Shown: piece by piece, positions 44,984 through 53,689 of the stretch | How the letters are laid out: every line of letters begins with the position of its first letter | Numbering within the stretch: the stretch's first letter is position 1 | Assembly (NCBI GenBank): GCA_964651335.1 | Contig: CAZYVT010000014.1 | Location: 9,388-73,387, forward strand | Source of the DNA: 2-02-FULL-66-14 sp964651335 | GTDB taxonomy: Bacteria > Pseudomonadota > Gammaproteobacteria > Burkholderiales > SG8-39 | Length of the DNA stretch: 64,000 nucleotides | Direction of reading: 5' to 3' | Position numbers and translations under genes: made by a program | The notes under the pieces: model-generated | What the model saw: the letters and a program-made list of their open reading frames with translations, nothing else | What the model was told of the DNA's origin: nothing | The model's database searches: none

Positions 44984-45280
44984 TTAATCGTCCTGCTCGA
45001 TCTGGACGCCTTTCCAGAACGCGACATAGCCGGCAATCTCGATCGCCTCGGGCTTGGGGGAGGGGTAGTACCAGGCGGCGTCGCGGTTGAGTTCCCCTTC
45101 GACCAGGACGTCGTAGTAGCTCGCAGTGCCCTTCCAGCCGCACACCGTTTTCGTTTTCGAATCGCGCAGGTAGGTCTTGTCGACTGCGCCGGGTGGAAAG
45201 TAGACGTTGCCCTCGACGATGCGCACGTCGTCCGCCTCGGCTTCGGCGATGACGGCGCCGTTCCAGGTCGCTTTCGGCAT
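44984..45280 (-). CDS. DUF427 domain protein
   Basis: 98 residues. The conserved sequence VEGNVYFPPGAVD, CGWKGTASYYDV and AWYYPSPKPEA identifies the family. Biochemical function is unknown. No Shine-Dalgarno; a -10-like box stands 6 nt before ATG. It is separate from the exporter gene downstream. Confidence 0.9.
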   Translation of the reverse strand: MPKATWNGAVIAEAEADDVRIVEGNVYFPPGAVDKTYLRDSKTKTVCGWKGTASYYDVLVEGELNRDAAWYYPSPKPEAIEIAGYVAFWKGVQIEQDD

Positions 45281-45286
45281 GCGCCG

Positions 45287-45292
45287 ATTCTA
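45287..45292 (-). promoter_or_regulatory. -10-like box 6 nt before the DUF427 start
   Basis: On the minus strand TAGAAT, CGGCGC, ATG 45280. All 15 bp are identical to the sequence before the MarC-type gene. Confidence 0.5.
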
Positions 45293-45294
45293 GA

Positions 45295-46131
45295 TCATGC
45301 CCTGCGGACGGTCAGCCGCTGGCGGCTGGCAAGGAACAGGCCGGAGATGGCGATCACGGCCATGCCGGCGAGCGACCAGCCGTCGGGGAAATTCCCGAAC
45401 ACGAAAAACCCGAGCAGCATTGCCCAGATCAGCGCCGTGTAGGTGAAAGGTGCAAGCAGGATCGCCGGCGCGTAATCGTAGGCGCGGATGAGGAGGTAAT
45501 GCCCGATCGAGGCAAAGACTCCGAGAACGCCGAGCAGTGCCCAGTGCGCCGCCGTGTCCGGAGTCTTCCAGGCGAACGGAAGCGTTGCCGAAAGGAGCAC
45601 GGCGCCGACCATCGCGCCCCAGAGGAGCGAAGTGAGCGGGTGTTCGACTCCGGCAACTTTGCGCGTCAGGATCTGGTAGAGCGCGTTGCACAGCGCCATG
45701 GCCATCGGCAGCAGCGCATAGAGCGTGAAGAGGTCCGACCCCGGGCGAACGATGATCAGCGCCCCAGCCAGTCCGGTGACGATGGCGACGAGGCGTGGTG
45801 CGTCCAGCCGCTCGCGGAGTATGGGCACGGCGAGCGCCGCGACGAAGAGCGGCAGCACCAGCCCGATCGCCGCCGCTTCGGCAAGCGGCAGGACCTTGAG
45901 CGACGTGAAGTAGAGGAAGGTGGCGCCCGCGAGCAGCAACCCGCGGGCAAGCTGGATGCCGGGGCGCGCGGTGCGCACTCGCCCCAACTCGCCGCGCGCC
46001 GCGAACCACGCCAGAAGGATCAGCAGGTTTGACGCATAGCGCGCCCAGACGATCCCCGGAACCGGATACCACCGCGACAGATACTTCGCGATCGCATCCA
46101 TGAGCGTGAACACGCCCACCGCTGCGACCAT
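45295..46131 (-). CDS. DMT superfamily (EamA) transporter
   Basis: 278 residues with ten hydrophobic helices and two EamA repeats (GVFTLMDAIAKYLSRW; LPMAMALCNALYQILTRK). Polar elements such as RYASNLL and SRQRL at the ends fit. It probably exports a metabolite across the inner membrane. I chose ATG 46131, since no conventional start lies between it and the upstream gene's stop at 46170; an unusual CTG start would lengthen it by about 12 residues. Confidence 0.85.
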   Translation of the reverse strand: MVAAVGVFTLMDAIAKYLSRWYPVPGIVWARYASNLLILLAWFAARGELGRVRTARPGIQLARGLLLAGATFLYFTSLKVLPLAEAAAIGLVLPLFVAALAVPILRERLDAPRLVAIVTGLAGALIIVRPGSDLFTLYALLPMAMALCNALYQILTRKVAGVEHPLTSLLWGAMVGAVLLSATLPFAWKTPDTAAHWALLGVLGVFASIGHYLLIRAYDYAPAILLAPFTYTALIWAMLLGFFVFGNFPDGWSLAGMAVIAISGLFLASRQRLTVRRA

Positions 46132-46169
46132 CAAGAGGATTCCGCGCAGCGCGGGGTTTGACGGCGGCT

Positions 46170-46802
46170 TCAGCGATCGAGCTCGAGCTTGCCGTCGACG
46201 ACCCGGACGCGGTCTCCCGCCCGCCACGTGGGAGCGGCTTCGTAGGAGACGGTTCGTTCGCCGCCGGCCTCCATGCGCACGATCACATCGAAACGCTTGT
46301 GGGTGCGCACCTGTTTCTCGATCTGATGACCCGCATAGGCCCCACCCGCGGCACCGGCGAGCCTGGCGACGGTCTTGGTGCCGCCCCTGCCGAACTGGTT
46401 GCCGATGACCGCGCCGGCGACGCCCCCCGCGACCGCTCCAACCCCCGAGCCTTCGCCCTTCACCTCCAATTCCTTCACATCGATGACAGTGCCGCAATCG
46501 GCGCACACCGCCTTCGGCTGCGCGACTGGCGTGGCTGCAGCCACTTGCGTCCGGGGCGCGGTCGCCTGTGAAGCGGGCTTGGACATCGGTTTCGCCTGCC
46601 GGGGCGGCGCGCTCGGCGCAACCGGGGCGGCCGGCGCCACAGCCGGCGCACCTACCATGGTCGCCTGTTCTGCGGCTTTCTGCGCGCCCGACCCGGGTAG
46701 ATAGCCGGTCAGCGCTGCGACTCCGACCAGAGAAACAACGATCACTGCGATCGATGCGCCTGCAACAAGCGGATGAATCCTGGTTTTGGCTTCAGTTTCC
46801 AT
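46170..46802 (-). CDS. Glycine-zipper 2TM domain protein
   Basis: 210 residues. An N-terminal membrane anchor (15-35) precedes a Pro/Ala-rich linker (45-95), CADCGTVIDVKEL and the glycine zipper GVGAVAGGVAGAVIGNQFGRGG, here in two runs. The C-terminal small beta domain ends WRAGDRVRVVDGKLELD. The family is linked to envelope integrity. A CxxC pair near residue 100 is a noticeable feature. Confidence 0.85.
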   Translation of the reverse strand: METEAKTRIHPLVAGASIAVIVVSLVGVAALTGYLPGSGAQKAAEQATMVGAPAVAPAAPVAPSAPPRQAKPMSKPASQATAPRTQVAAATPVAQPKAVCADCGTVIDVKELEVKGEGSGVGAVAGGVAGAVIGNQFGRGGTKTVARLAGAAGGAYAGHQIEKQVRTHKRFDVIVRMEAGGERTVSYEAAPTWRAGDRVRVVDGKLELDR

Positions 46803-46877
46803 GATCTGCTCCCTTTCTGCCCCTGCAGCCTGCGATAACGTGCAGTCTACGCTTCGCGTGGACCGGCGAGCGCGTCC

Positions 46878-48362
46878 TCACGACTCGGATCGCATGTGCG
46901 GAAAGAGAATGACATCACGGATCGAGGGGCTGTCGGTGAGCAGCATCACCAGCCGGTCGATGCCGAGGCCCCCGCCTGCGGTGGGCGGAAGGCCATGCTC
47001 GAGCGCGCGGATGTAATCGGCGTCGTAGTACATCGCCTCCTGGTCGCCCGCCTCCTTGAGCCGCGCCTGCTCGCGAAAGCGCTCGGCCTGGTCCTCCGGG
47101 TCGTTCAACTCAGAAAAGCCGTTCGCGATCTCCTTGGCGTCGATAAAGAGCTCGAAGCGGTCGGCAATGCCGGGATCGCGGTCGTTTCTGCGCGCGAGCG
47201 GCGAGACTTCCGCAGGAAACTCGAGCACGAACGTGGGCTCGCTCAGGTGTTTTTCCGCCACCGTTTCGAACAGCATCAACTGCAGCGAACCCCAGCCCCG
47301 GTGCGGCGCATACGCGACTGCGAGCGAATCGAGCTTGCGCGCGAGAAACCCGCGATCGCGCAGGTCCGCGGTGCGACATTCGGGATCGCCGAATTTCCGG
47401 ATCGCCTCGGGGATCGAGAGCCGCGCGAACGGCTTGCCGAAGTCGAGCGTCTTTCCCTGGTAGGGCACGGCGAGCGTTCCGAGCGCTGCCTGCGCCGCGT
47501 GGCGCACCAGGCGCTCGGTGTGCTCGATCATGTAGGCGCAGTCCTCGTAGGCGCAGTACCACTCCATCATCGTGAACTCGGGGTTGTGCTTGGTCGAGAT
47601 GCCCTCGTTCCTGAAGTTGCGGTTGATCTCGTATACGCGCTCCATGCCGCCGACGACGAGCCGTTTCAGAAAAAGCTCCGGCGCGATCCGCAGGTAGAGG
47701 TCCATGTCGAGGGCGTTGTGGTGCGTGCGGAAGGGACGCGCCAGCGCGCCGCCCGGAATCGGCTGCATCATCGGCGTCTCGACCTCCAGATAGCCGTCCG
47801 CACTCATCATGTCGCGTAACGCCTGGACTACGGCCGAGCGTACGGCGAAGGTGCGGCGCGATTCCGGGTTCACGATCAGGTCCAGGTAGCGCTGCCTGTA
47901 GCGCAGCTCCTGGTCGGCGAGGCCGTGGAACTTTTCCGGCAGCGGCCTGAGCGCCTTGACCAGCAGCCGCAGCCCGGTGGCGCGGACCGTCAGCTCGCCC
48001 TTGTTGGTCTTGAAGAGCACCCCCTCGACGCCGAGAATGTCGCCCAGGTCCCAGTGCTTGAACTGCTCGTGAGTTTCGGCGCCGGTGACGTCGTTCGATA
48101 CGTAGACCTGCAGCCGGCCGCTGCCGTCCTGCAGCGTGGCGAAGCTCGCCTTGCCCATCACGCGCTTGAGCAGCATGCGGCCGGCGACCGAGACCTGGAC
48201 CTTTTCGCGCTCCAAATCGTCCTTGCTCCTGTCCGAGTATCGATCCTGCAGGCTACCGGCGAGGTGTTGGCGCCGGAAATCGTTCGGAAACGCGACGCCG
48301 TTCGCGCGCAGCGCTTTCAGCTTGTCGCGCCGCTCCTCGACCAGCTTGTTTTCTTCTTCCAT
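46878..48362 (-). CDS. lysS: Lysyl-tRNA synthetase, class II
   Basis: 494 residues. The N-terminal OB-fold anticodon-binding domain is followed by the class II core: motif 2 FRNEGISTKHNPEFTMMEWY and motif 3 GGGLGIDRLVMLL. It charges tRNA-Lys. It begins 2 bp after prfB, as in many proteobacteria. Confidence 0.96.
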   Translation of the reverse strand: MEEENKLVEERRDKLKALRANGVAFPNDFRRQHLAGSLQDRYSDRSKDDLEREKVQVSVAGRMLLKRVMGKASFATLQDGSGRLQVYVSNDVTGAETHEQFKHWDLGDILGVEGVLFKTNKGELTVRATGLRLLVKALRPLPEKFHGLADQELRYRQRYLDLIVNPESRRTFAVRSAVVQALRDMMSADGYLEVETPMMQPIPGGALARPFRTHHNALDMDLYLRIAPELFLKRLVVGGMERVYEINRNFRNEGISTKHNPEFTMMEWYCAYEDCAYMIEHTERLVRHAAQAALGTLAVPYQGKTLDFGKPFARLSIPEAIRKFGDPECRTADLRDRGFLARKLDSLAVAYAPHRGWGSLQLMLFETVAEKHLSEPTFVLEFPAEVSPLARRNDRDPGIADRFELFIDAKEIANGFSELNDPEDQAERFREQARLKEAGDQEAMYYDADYIRALEHGLPPTAGGGLGIDRLVMLLTDSPSIRDVILFPHMRSES

Positions 48363-48364
48363 GC

Positions 48365-49469
<1,105 letters not shown>

Positions 49470-49534
49470 GGGTCTGGAAAATTGATGGATTATACCGGCA
49501 GCGTGCGATCCGGCTTGACTCGGCGCGCATCGCC

Positions 49535-50479
49535 ATGGCAAAGGGCAGGATGCACGACCCCATTCACCTGGAATATCGCAGCGCGCCCTCCGCGATCGCC
49601 TTCATGGCGCGGGCGATCCTCATCCCGGCGCGGTTCCGGCCGGGCGACCGCCTTTCGCCGCTTACCGCAACTTGGCGTGGTCATCGCGTCGCGGGCGCCG
49701 CGCTCGATTCATTTCTCGCGCTCACCGGCCTCGCCGACAATCCGCGCTGGGCGCTCCTTTATCCGCACGTCGCCGGTTTTCGGCTGCAGATGACGGTGCT
49801 CACGCATCCCGCGTTCCCATTTCCGATCTGGGGCGCGTTGCAGATCCGCAATCACCTGGTGCTCCATCGGCCATTTGCGCGTGGTGACGTTCTCGACATG
49901 CACACGCGTGTCGAGGCGCAGCGCGCGCTGGACAAGGGCACCGAGGTCGATCTGCACAGCTCGGCGCGTGTCGAAGGCGAGCTGGTCTGGGAAAGCCTCA
50001 ACACGTTCTATTACCGGAGCCGCCAGGGTGCTCGGGACGCTGCGTCCCCTTTATCTGCTGCGCCAAAGGTCGAGGGCCCGATCGCGGCGCGCTGGGTCGC
50101 GCCCGTGGCTGCGAGATTGCGTTTCGGCAAGCTGACCGGGGACTACAACGGCATCCACCTGTCGCGCTGGTACGCGCGCCTATTCGGCTTCCGGGGCGCC
50201 TTCCTGCATCCGCAGCGCGTGCTCGGGCAGTGCCTTGCTCGTCTGCCGCGGCCGGACGGCGCGACGCCGCTTCGCCTCGATGCGTGGCTGAAGGGACCCG
50301 TGTACTACGGCTCGGAACTCGCGCTGCGCGTCGCCGAAACACTCGATGCGGTGACTTTCGCGCTGCAAGTCGACAGGGACGAGCGACCGGCAATCGTGGG
50401 TCGCGTTCTGGTGGAGCGCACGACTTCGCCGATTGCACCTCCGACCATTACATCGCCGATCTTGACGCCACCCGCGTAA
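49535..50479 (+). CDS. MaoC/hotdog-fold dehydratase-like protein, with chimeric C-terminus
   Basis: 314 residues with two hotdog halves; the C-terminal one shows LTGDYNGIHLSRWYARLFGF, the hydratase-like motif with Asp/His. It probably acts on acyl-CoA thioesters or similar. The last 22 residues (TTSPIAPPTITSPIL and flanks) read antisense through a truncated oxidoreductase gene, so the natural end was probably lost by a recombination near 50413 and replaced. Confidence 0.8.
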   Translation: MAKGRMHDPIHLEYRSAPSAIAFMARAILIPARFRPGDRLSPLTATWRGHRVAGAALDSFLALTGLADNPRWALLYPHVAGFRLQMTVLTHPAFPFPIWGALQIRNHLVLHRPFARGDVLDMHTRVEAQRALDKGTEVDLHSSARVEGELVWESLNTFYYRSRQGARDAASPLSAAPKVEGPIAARWVAPVAARLRFGKLTGDYNGIHLSRWYARLFGFRGAFLHPQRVLGQCLARLPRPDGATPLRLDAWLKGPVYYGSELALRVAETLDAVTFALQVDRDERPAIVGRVLVERTTSPIAPPTITSPILTPPA

Positions 50480-50658
50480 TTCTTCTGCGGGCTGATGCGT
50501 GCGCGCATGTAGGGCGCAACATCAAGATAGATCGCGCGTACCAGCATCTCGCCATGCCCCGGATCCGGAACGGGGCCTTCCGAGAGCGCCCAGTTTTCTT
50601 CTTGCGGCATGCCTTCCGGATACGAAGCCAGCCGCCATTGCCGATTGCTGTTGCGCAT
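50413..50658 (-). pseudogene. N-terminal fragment of an MDR-type NADP-dependent oxidoreductase (CurA-like)
   Basis: 82 codons are intact from ATG 50658: SNRQWRLASYPEGMPQEENW, then LVRAIYLDVAPYMRARI, YAGGVKIGDVMVGGAIGEV. This is the N-terminal catalytic-domain start of the 2-alkenal/curcumin reductase family, which has about 340 residues. Beyond 50413 the frame becomes antisense to the hotdog gene and family similarity stops. The fragment begins 30 bp beyond the last attC-like site, in the position of a further cassette. Confidence 0.75.
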
Positions 50659-50688
50659 GCGCGATCCGTCCGCTTGTTCTGAGATGCG

Positions 50689-50769
50689 GATTAACGAAGG
50701 AGTTGAGCGGCGAGCGGCCAAAGCGCGTAGCGCGACGGCCGCACTCTCGTTCGCTCCAACGCGTTGTCA
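50689..50769 (-). repeat. attC-like recombination site C
   Basis: 81 bp. On the minus strand it begins CTGACAACGCGTTGGAGC and ends GCTCAACTCCTTCGTTAATC. This closely follows classical attC sites, which begin TCTAACAATTCGTTCAAGC and end GGCTTAACTCAAGCGTTAG. The R' core is GTTAATC (consensus GTTRRRY, one mismatch). The inner arms are imperfectly self-complementary. The stop codon of the preceding gene lies at its edge. Confidence 0.75.
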
Positions 50770-51429
50770 GGCCGACATGCCTTTGCGCCTGAACTCTTCA
50801 TCGATTGTCCTGTGAACAACGGCAAGCACACTGTCAATTGATTGGTCGAGCAATTCGAGGCTCTTCGGCGAGATATCCCAGCTCATATCGGAATGAACGT
50901 ATTTGCCCTCGGAAAACCCGGCATAGATTCGATGAGGCCCGGCATTTGGATCACTCCGGACCTCTTTTACACGATCTTCATTTCGCTGCCCAGGAAGCCG
51001 ATCGTGAAAATGCTCAAAGCTGTTACGACCCGCGACGTAGTGTTCAAAGTGCTTTCGATGAGCGTCGAAGACCTTTTTTGCTTCGAGAAACTCAGTTTGT
51101 CCGACCAGGATTTCCAGCATATTTCTGCAGTTTCCCCATGCAACAAAATAGAAATGAACTTCGTAGAGCACCGGTCGCATTCGCAACATCCCATCTCGCA
51201 CATACGCGCGCATTTCCACCTGGGACGCTCCGGGCTTTGGCTCTGGAAACAACGACTTCGAGCCAGCTATTGCCTCCGCAATTCGGGCCATTTGCCTATG
51301 TGCTGCCGCACGATGTAGCTCGAGCCGGCTGTAAGCAAAGGTTGCGGCATTTCCATTTGCAACAACGAAGAACAACTTCTCTCCGTGCGTCATGGACGCC
51401 CAATACTCTCGCGCCGCGTTGGTAGTCAT
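50767..51429 (-). CDS. Cassette protein of unknown function (HEPN-like motif)
   Basis: 220 residues, not recognised. ATG 51429 lies 3 bp after attC-like site B, as in integron cassettes. The protein looks all-helical. The sequence AGRNSFEHFHDRLPG contains an R-x4-H spacing as in HEPN RNases, preceded by a long helix; this is suggestive only. Stop TGA is immediately at attC site C. Confidence 0.7.
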   Translation of the reverse strand: MTTNAAREYWASMTHGEKLFFVVANGNAATFAYSRLELHRAAAHRQMARIAEAIAGSKSLFPEPKPGASQVEMRAYVRDGMLRMRPVLYEVHFYFVAWGNCRNMLEILVGQTEFLEAKKVFDAHRKHFEHYVAGRNSFEHFHDRLPGQRNEDRVKEVRSDPNAGPHRIYAGFSEGKYVHSDMSWDISPKSLELLDQSIDSVLAVVHRTIDEEFRRKGMSA

Positions 51430-51432
51430 GCG

Positions 51433-51492
51433 GCCTATCGTGCCGTTAACCCGCGGGCCGCTCGCGGCCCGTCGGCGTTGAACGGATTGGAC
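51433..51492 (-). repeat. attC-like recombination site B
   Basis: 60 bp. Outer boxes are GTCCAAT and GATAGGC, each one mismatch from the R'' and R' consensus. Inner boxes are GTTCAAC and GTTAACG around a GC-rich palindrome (GGGCCGCGAGCGGCCC). Its central 44 bp match site A at most positions. Confidence 0.7.
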
Positions 51493-51519
51493 CGCCACAA
51501 TGAATCAGGTCGCCCGGCA

Positions 51520-52422
51520 TTACAGCGGAAAGGTGGTCGAGTGACTGAACGGAAACTTAGCCTTCACAAACTCGACCATCACAGCGCCGATCTTCTTCCC
51601 GAGTTTCTTTGAAGGCGACTCGACCATCTCCCCACAGGCGGTATCGAGAAATTCCCACTTGTCTTTCCATGGTGCGGAAAAATGAACCCCAGGAGGCTGG
51701 ATGAGCGGGAGGAGTCGTAAGGCCATCCAGCTGATCTCAGCGAAACGGTTCATAAACATGGCGAACGCCTGCTCTCTAAAAGTCGGGAGAGCCGGTAGCG
51801 GCGATTGGCCCCTGAGCCACTCCTGTGAGGCGGCGAGAGACAGGCGAGCTCCATGGACCTCGTAATCGAACATCGCGTCCCACAGCGCCAGTTCATCAAT
51901 AGTCGCCTGAGTTAGACCGCTTTGATTTCCCATCATTTGGTTCTTGACAGAAAACTCCGTCTTCTTCCTAAGCTTTCTCGCGCTGTCTGCATCAAATGGC
52001 TTTCCCGGTTCGATTCCTTCGATGGCGTAATAGTCTGTCAGCTTCTGAAGTGCGGCAGAGACGAGGGTTAAGTTGTCAAAGGTATTACGAAGAATTGTGT
52101 ACGCTTGATAGGGGTAACCGTAAATCGCAAGCCGTTCGGAACCAAACAGCGACTGGAAATTATGGACAAGGCGAGGAAGAAAAAGCCCATAGAACTCAGA
52201 AAGCGGAGTGGTCACCTTCGGACGGCACTCGGTATTCATGAGTTCAACCGTTTCAAGATAGAAGCACTTGAGTGCATCCGATAGAGCGAGGTAGCCCTGA
52301 AATCTAAGAACTGCCTGGCTGTGTTTCTGTTCTTCGTCGAAGAGCAAGTGTGCGCGCCCATACGCAACGCCCTTGTATTCGGATATTTCTCCCAGCCGCC
52401 GGATCATTTCTTCTGGAGTCAT
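51520..52422 (-). CDS. Cassette protein of unknown function
   Basis: 300 residues, predominantly helical, not recognised. It has a stretch ERLAIYGYPYQAYTILRNTF typical of several uncharacterised helical protein families found in mobile regions. It uses more AT-rich codons than neighbouring genes. The start lies 21 bp after attC-like site A and the stop lies 27 bp before site B. Confidence 0.75.
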   Translation of the reverse strand: MTPEEMIRRLGEISEYKGVAYGRAHLLFDEEQKHSQAVLRFQGYLALSDALKCFYLETVELMNTECRPKVTTPLSEFYGLFLPRLVHNFQSLFGSERLAIYGYPYQAYTILRNTFDNLTLVSAALQKLTDYYAIEGIEPGKPFDADSARKLRKKTEFSVKNQMMGNQSGLTQATIDELALWDAMFDYEVHGARLSLAASQEWLRGQSPLPALPTFREQAFAMFMNRFAEISWMALRLLPLIQPPGVHFSAPWKDKWEFLDTACGEMVESPSKKLGKKIGAVMVEFVKAKFPFSHSTTFPL

Positions 52423-52443
52423 AGATCCGTGGTCTTAGTGGAG

Positions 52444-52506
52444 GCCCACCGTGCCGTTAAACCGCGGGCCGCACGCGACCCGTTGGTGTTTAACAGATGG
52501 TTGGGC
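52444..52506 (-). repeat. attC-like recombination site A
   Basis: 63 bp. R''-like box GCCCAAC (perfect RYYYAAC) and R'-like box GGTGGGC (one mismatch to GTTRRRY) flank the inner pair GTTAAAC/GTTTAAC and a GC-rich central hairpin. The sequence is highly similar to site B in its central part. Confidence 0.75.
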
Positions 52507-52509
52507 AGC

Positions 52510-52914
52510 TTATTTGGCGGCGACACAATTTTGGACGACGAAGGCACATTGCTCGCCTTCAGCGACTAGGCCGCCTGTACGGCCTGCGTAGTTGACCTTT
52601 TCGACGCGTCCACTGCGCAAGATAAAGCTAACCTCGCAATAGCGACGTTGGACCGTCGCCACTCCGCCTCCGGCAGTCGATGCCGCGCCACCGCCCGCAA
52701 CTATGCTGTCACCGCCACCGACATACGTCATAACTTCCGTGTCACCAGAAGAAGCGGTTCGCACGGGAGCGCCGGCACATGACAAAAGCGCTGCCTTGGA
52801 CATGCCAACAAGCTCGATCTGAGCACGCTTCGCGGTCTCGGCGCGTTGTTGAGCTGCGCACCCCGATAGTACGGCGATCAAGAGCACCAGAAGCGCGGCA
52901 TTTTTCGTGTGCAT
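52510..52914 (-). CDS. Cassette-encoded small lipoprotein
   Basis: 134 residues. The signal peptide and lipobox LSGC give a lipidated Cys at 19. A loosely SmpA-like region GMSKAALLSCAGAP ... VMTYVGGG is followed by a Gly/Ala stretch and RRYCEVSFILRSGRVEKVNYAG, with four further Cys. The stop is 4 bp before attC-like site A. It is the first gene of the array as read; the 194 bp upstream contain no clear attC, attI or promoter that I could recognise. Confidence 0.75.
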   Translation of the reverse strand: MHTKNAALLVLLIAVLSGCAAQQRAETAKRAQIELVGMSKAALLSCAGAPVRTASSGDTEVMTYVGGGDSIVAGGGAASTAGGGVATVQRRYCEVSFILRSGRVEKVNYAGRTGGLVAEGEQCAFVVQNCVAAK

Positions 52915-53108
52915 GCGTTTCCCCCTTTGCGCGTATCAAGCGGCGCAACTATTGAATGAGCAGCTCGCGGGCCATGCTAGGACGATCCACCCGTAGATGC
53001 AACGATCCACGGAGAGATCGAACAATATTCGGGCAGATATCTACCGGCAGATCTCACAGCCGCGACGCGCAGGTCGGATGGTGCGGTCCAGCGCGGCTCA
53101 TCCCGCTT

Positions 53109-53318
53109 CTACACCTTCTTCGCGGAATATTCCTCGGCAATCTTGTCGTCGAAAAACGCGCTCGGGTTGGGCGCGTTCATGAAGCGGCGATACACCTCGG
53201 GGTAGACCTTCGAGTACTGAAACACCTGGCGGTTCGTCATTTCGACTTCCAGCACCATGCTCTTTTCGTCGTAGCCGATCGAGCGGATCTTCGACGAGTT
53301 GACACGCTTTCTTTCCAT
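53109..53318 (-). CDS. KTSC domain protein
   Basis: 69 residues. The family name comes from a conserved KTSC-type tetrad; here SSKIRSIGYDEKSMVLEVEM is followed by YSKVYPEVYRRFMNA. It is a small domain of unknown role, often next to RNA-related genes. ATG 53318 shares one base with the stop of the cyclophilin-like gene, so it is translationally coupled. Confidence 0.88.
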   Translation of the reverse strand: MERKRVNSSKIRSIGYDEKSMVLEVEMTNRQVFQYSKVYPEVYRRFMNAPNPSAFFDDKIAEEYSAKKV

Positions 53319-53689
53319 CAGGCGGCCTCGACGCGGACCCGGTCGCCGCTATTCACTTTGGCGAGCACCTGCGCATCACCCACCACCCGCCCAAGCACAT
53401 TGCAGCGCGAGACGAGCTTGGGCTTGCCGTCTTTGCCCGAGATCGGGGTGCGTCCGTAGGGCAGGGCAAGGGAGGATCCCTCGACCCAGAAACAAACGGC
53501 GCCGGGTTCCACGGTCTGGCGCGCGTCGGGCTCGAGGTCAGCGCTCAACGGCGCCTCGAAATACACCTCTTCGCCCCAGGTCCGAGCCACCGACTCGAAT
53601 GGCAGCACTTCGATGAGCGCCTTCGCGGTGGGAGTTTCGTCGAGGGCTACGACGAAAGAGGTTTCTCCCGCTTTGATTCTGAGTTTCAC
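53318..53689 (-). CDS. Cyclophilin-like fold protein (TM1367/DUF369 type)
   Basis: 123 residues. The sequence KLRIKAGETSFVVALDETPTA and TWGEEVYFEAPL, then GAVCFWVEGSSLALPYGRTP identifies the family. Function is unknown. I chose GTG 53689 because it overlaps the upstream stop as GTGA and gives the family start; ATG 53710 is an alternative that adds seven residues. Confidence 0.85.
   Translation of the reverse strand: MKLRIKAGETSFVVALDETPTAKALIEVLPFESVARTWGEEVYFEAPLSADLEPDARQTVEPGAVCFWVEGSSLALPYGRTPISGKDGKPKLVSRCNVLGRVVGDAQVLAKVNSGDRVRVEAA

Larger units (their letters stand above)
50689..52914 (-). mobile_element. Cluster of three integron-like gene cassettes without integrase
   Basis: Three minus-strand genes of unrelated function are each followed closely by an attC-like hairpin: 52510-52914 with 52444-52506, 51520-52422 with 51433-51492, and 50767-51429 with 50689-50769. 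Each gene starts within 3-30 bp of the previous hairpin. GC content is visibly lower (roughly half) than in the flanking genes. No integrase gene or attI is present in the window, so the element matches what is called a CALIN. The last gene before the hotdog gene is truncated. Confidence 0.7.

Noticed and set aside
50689..52506. Reading the three palindromes as REP elements or plain terminators
   Set aside because: Their outer boxes, order and tight placement between unrelated genes fit attC sites better; none has a T-tract.
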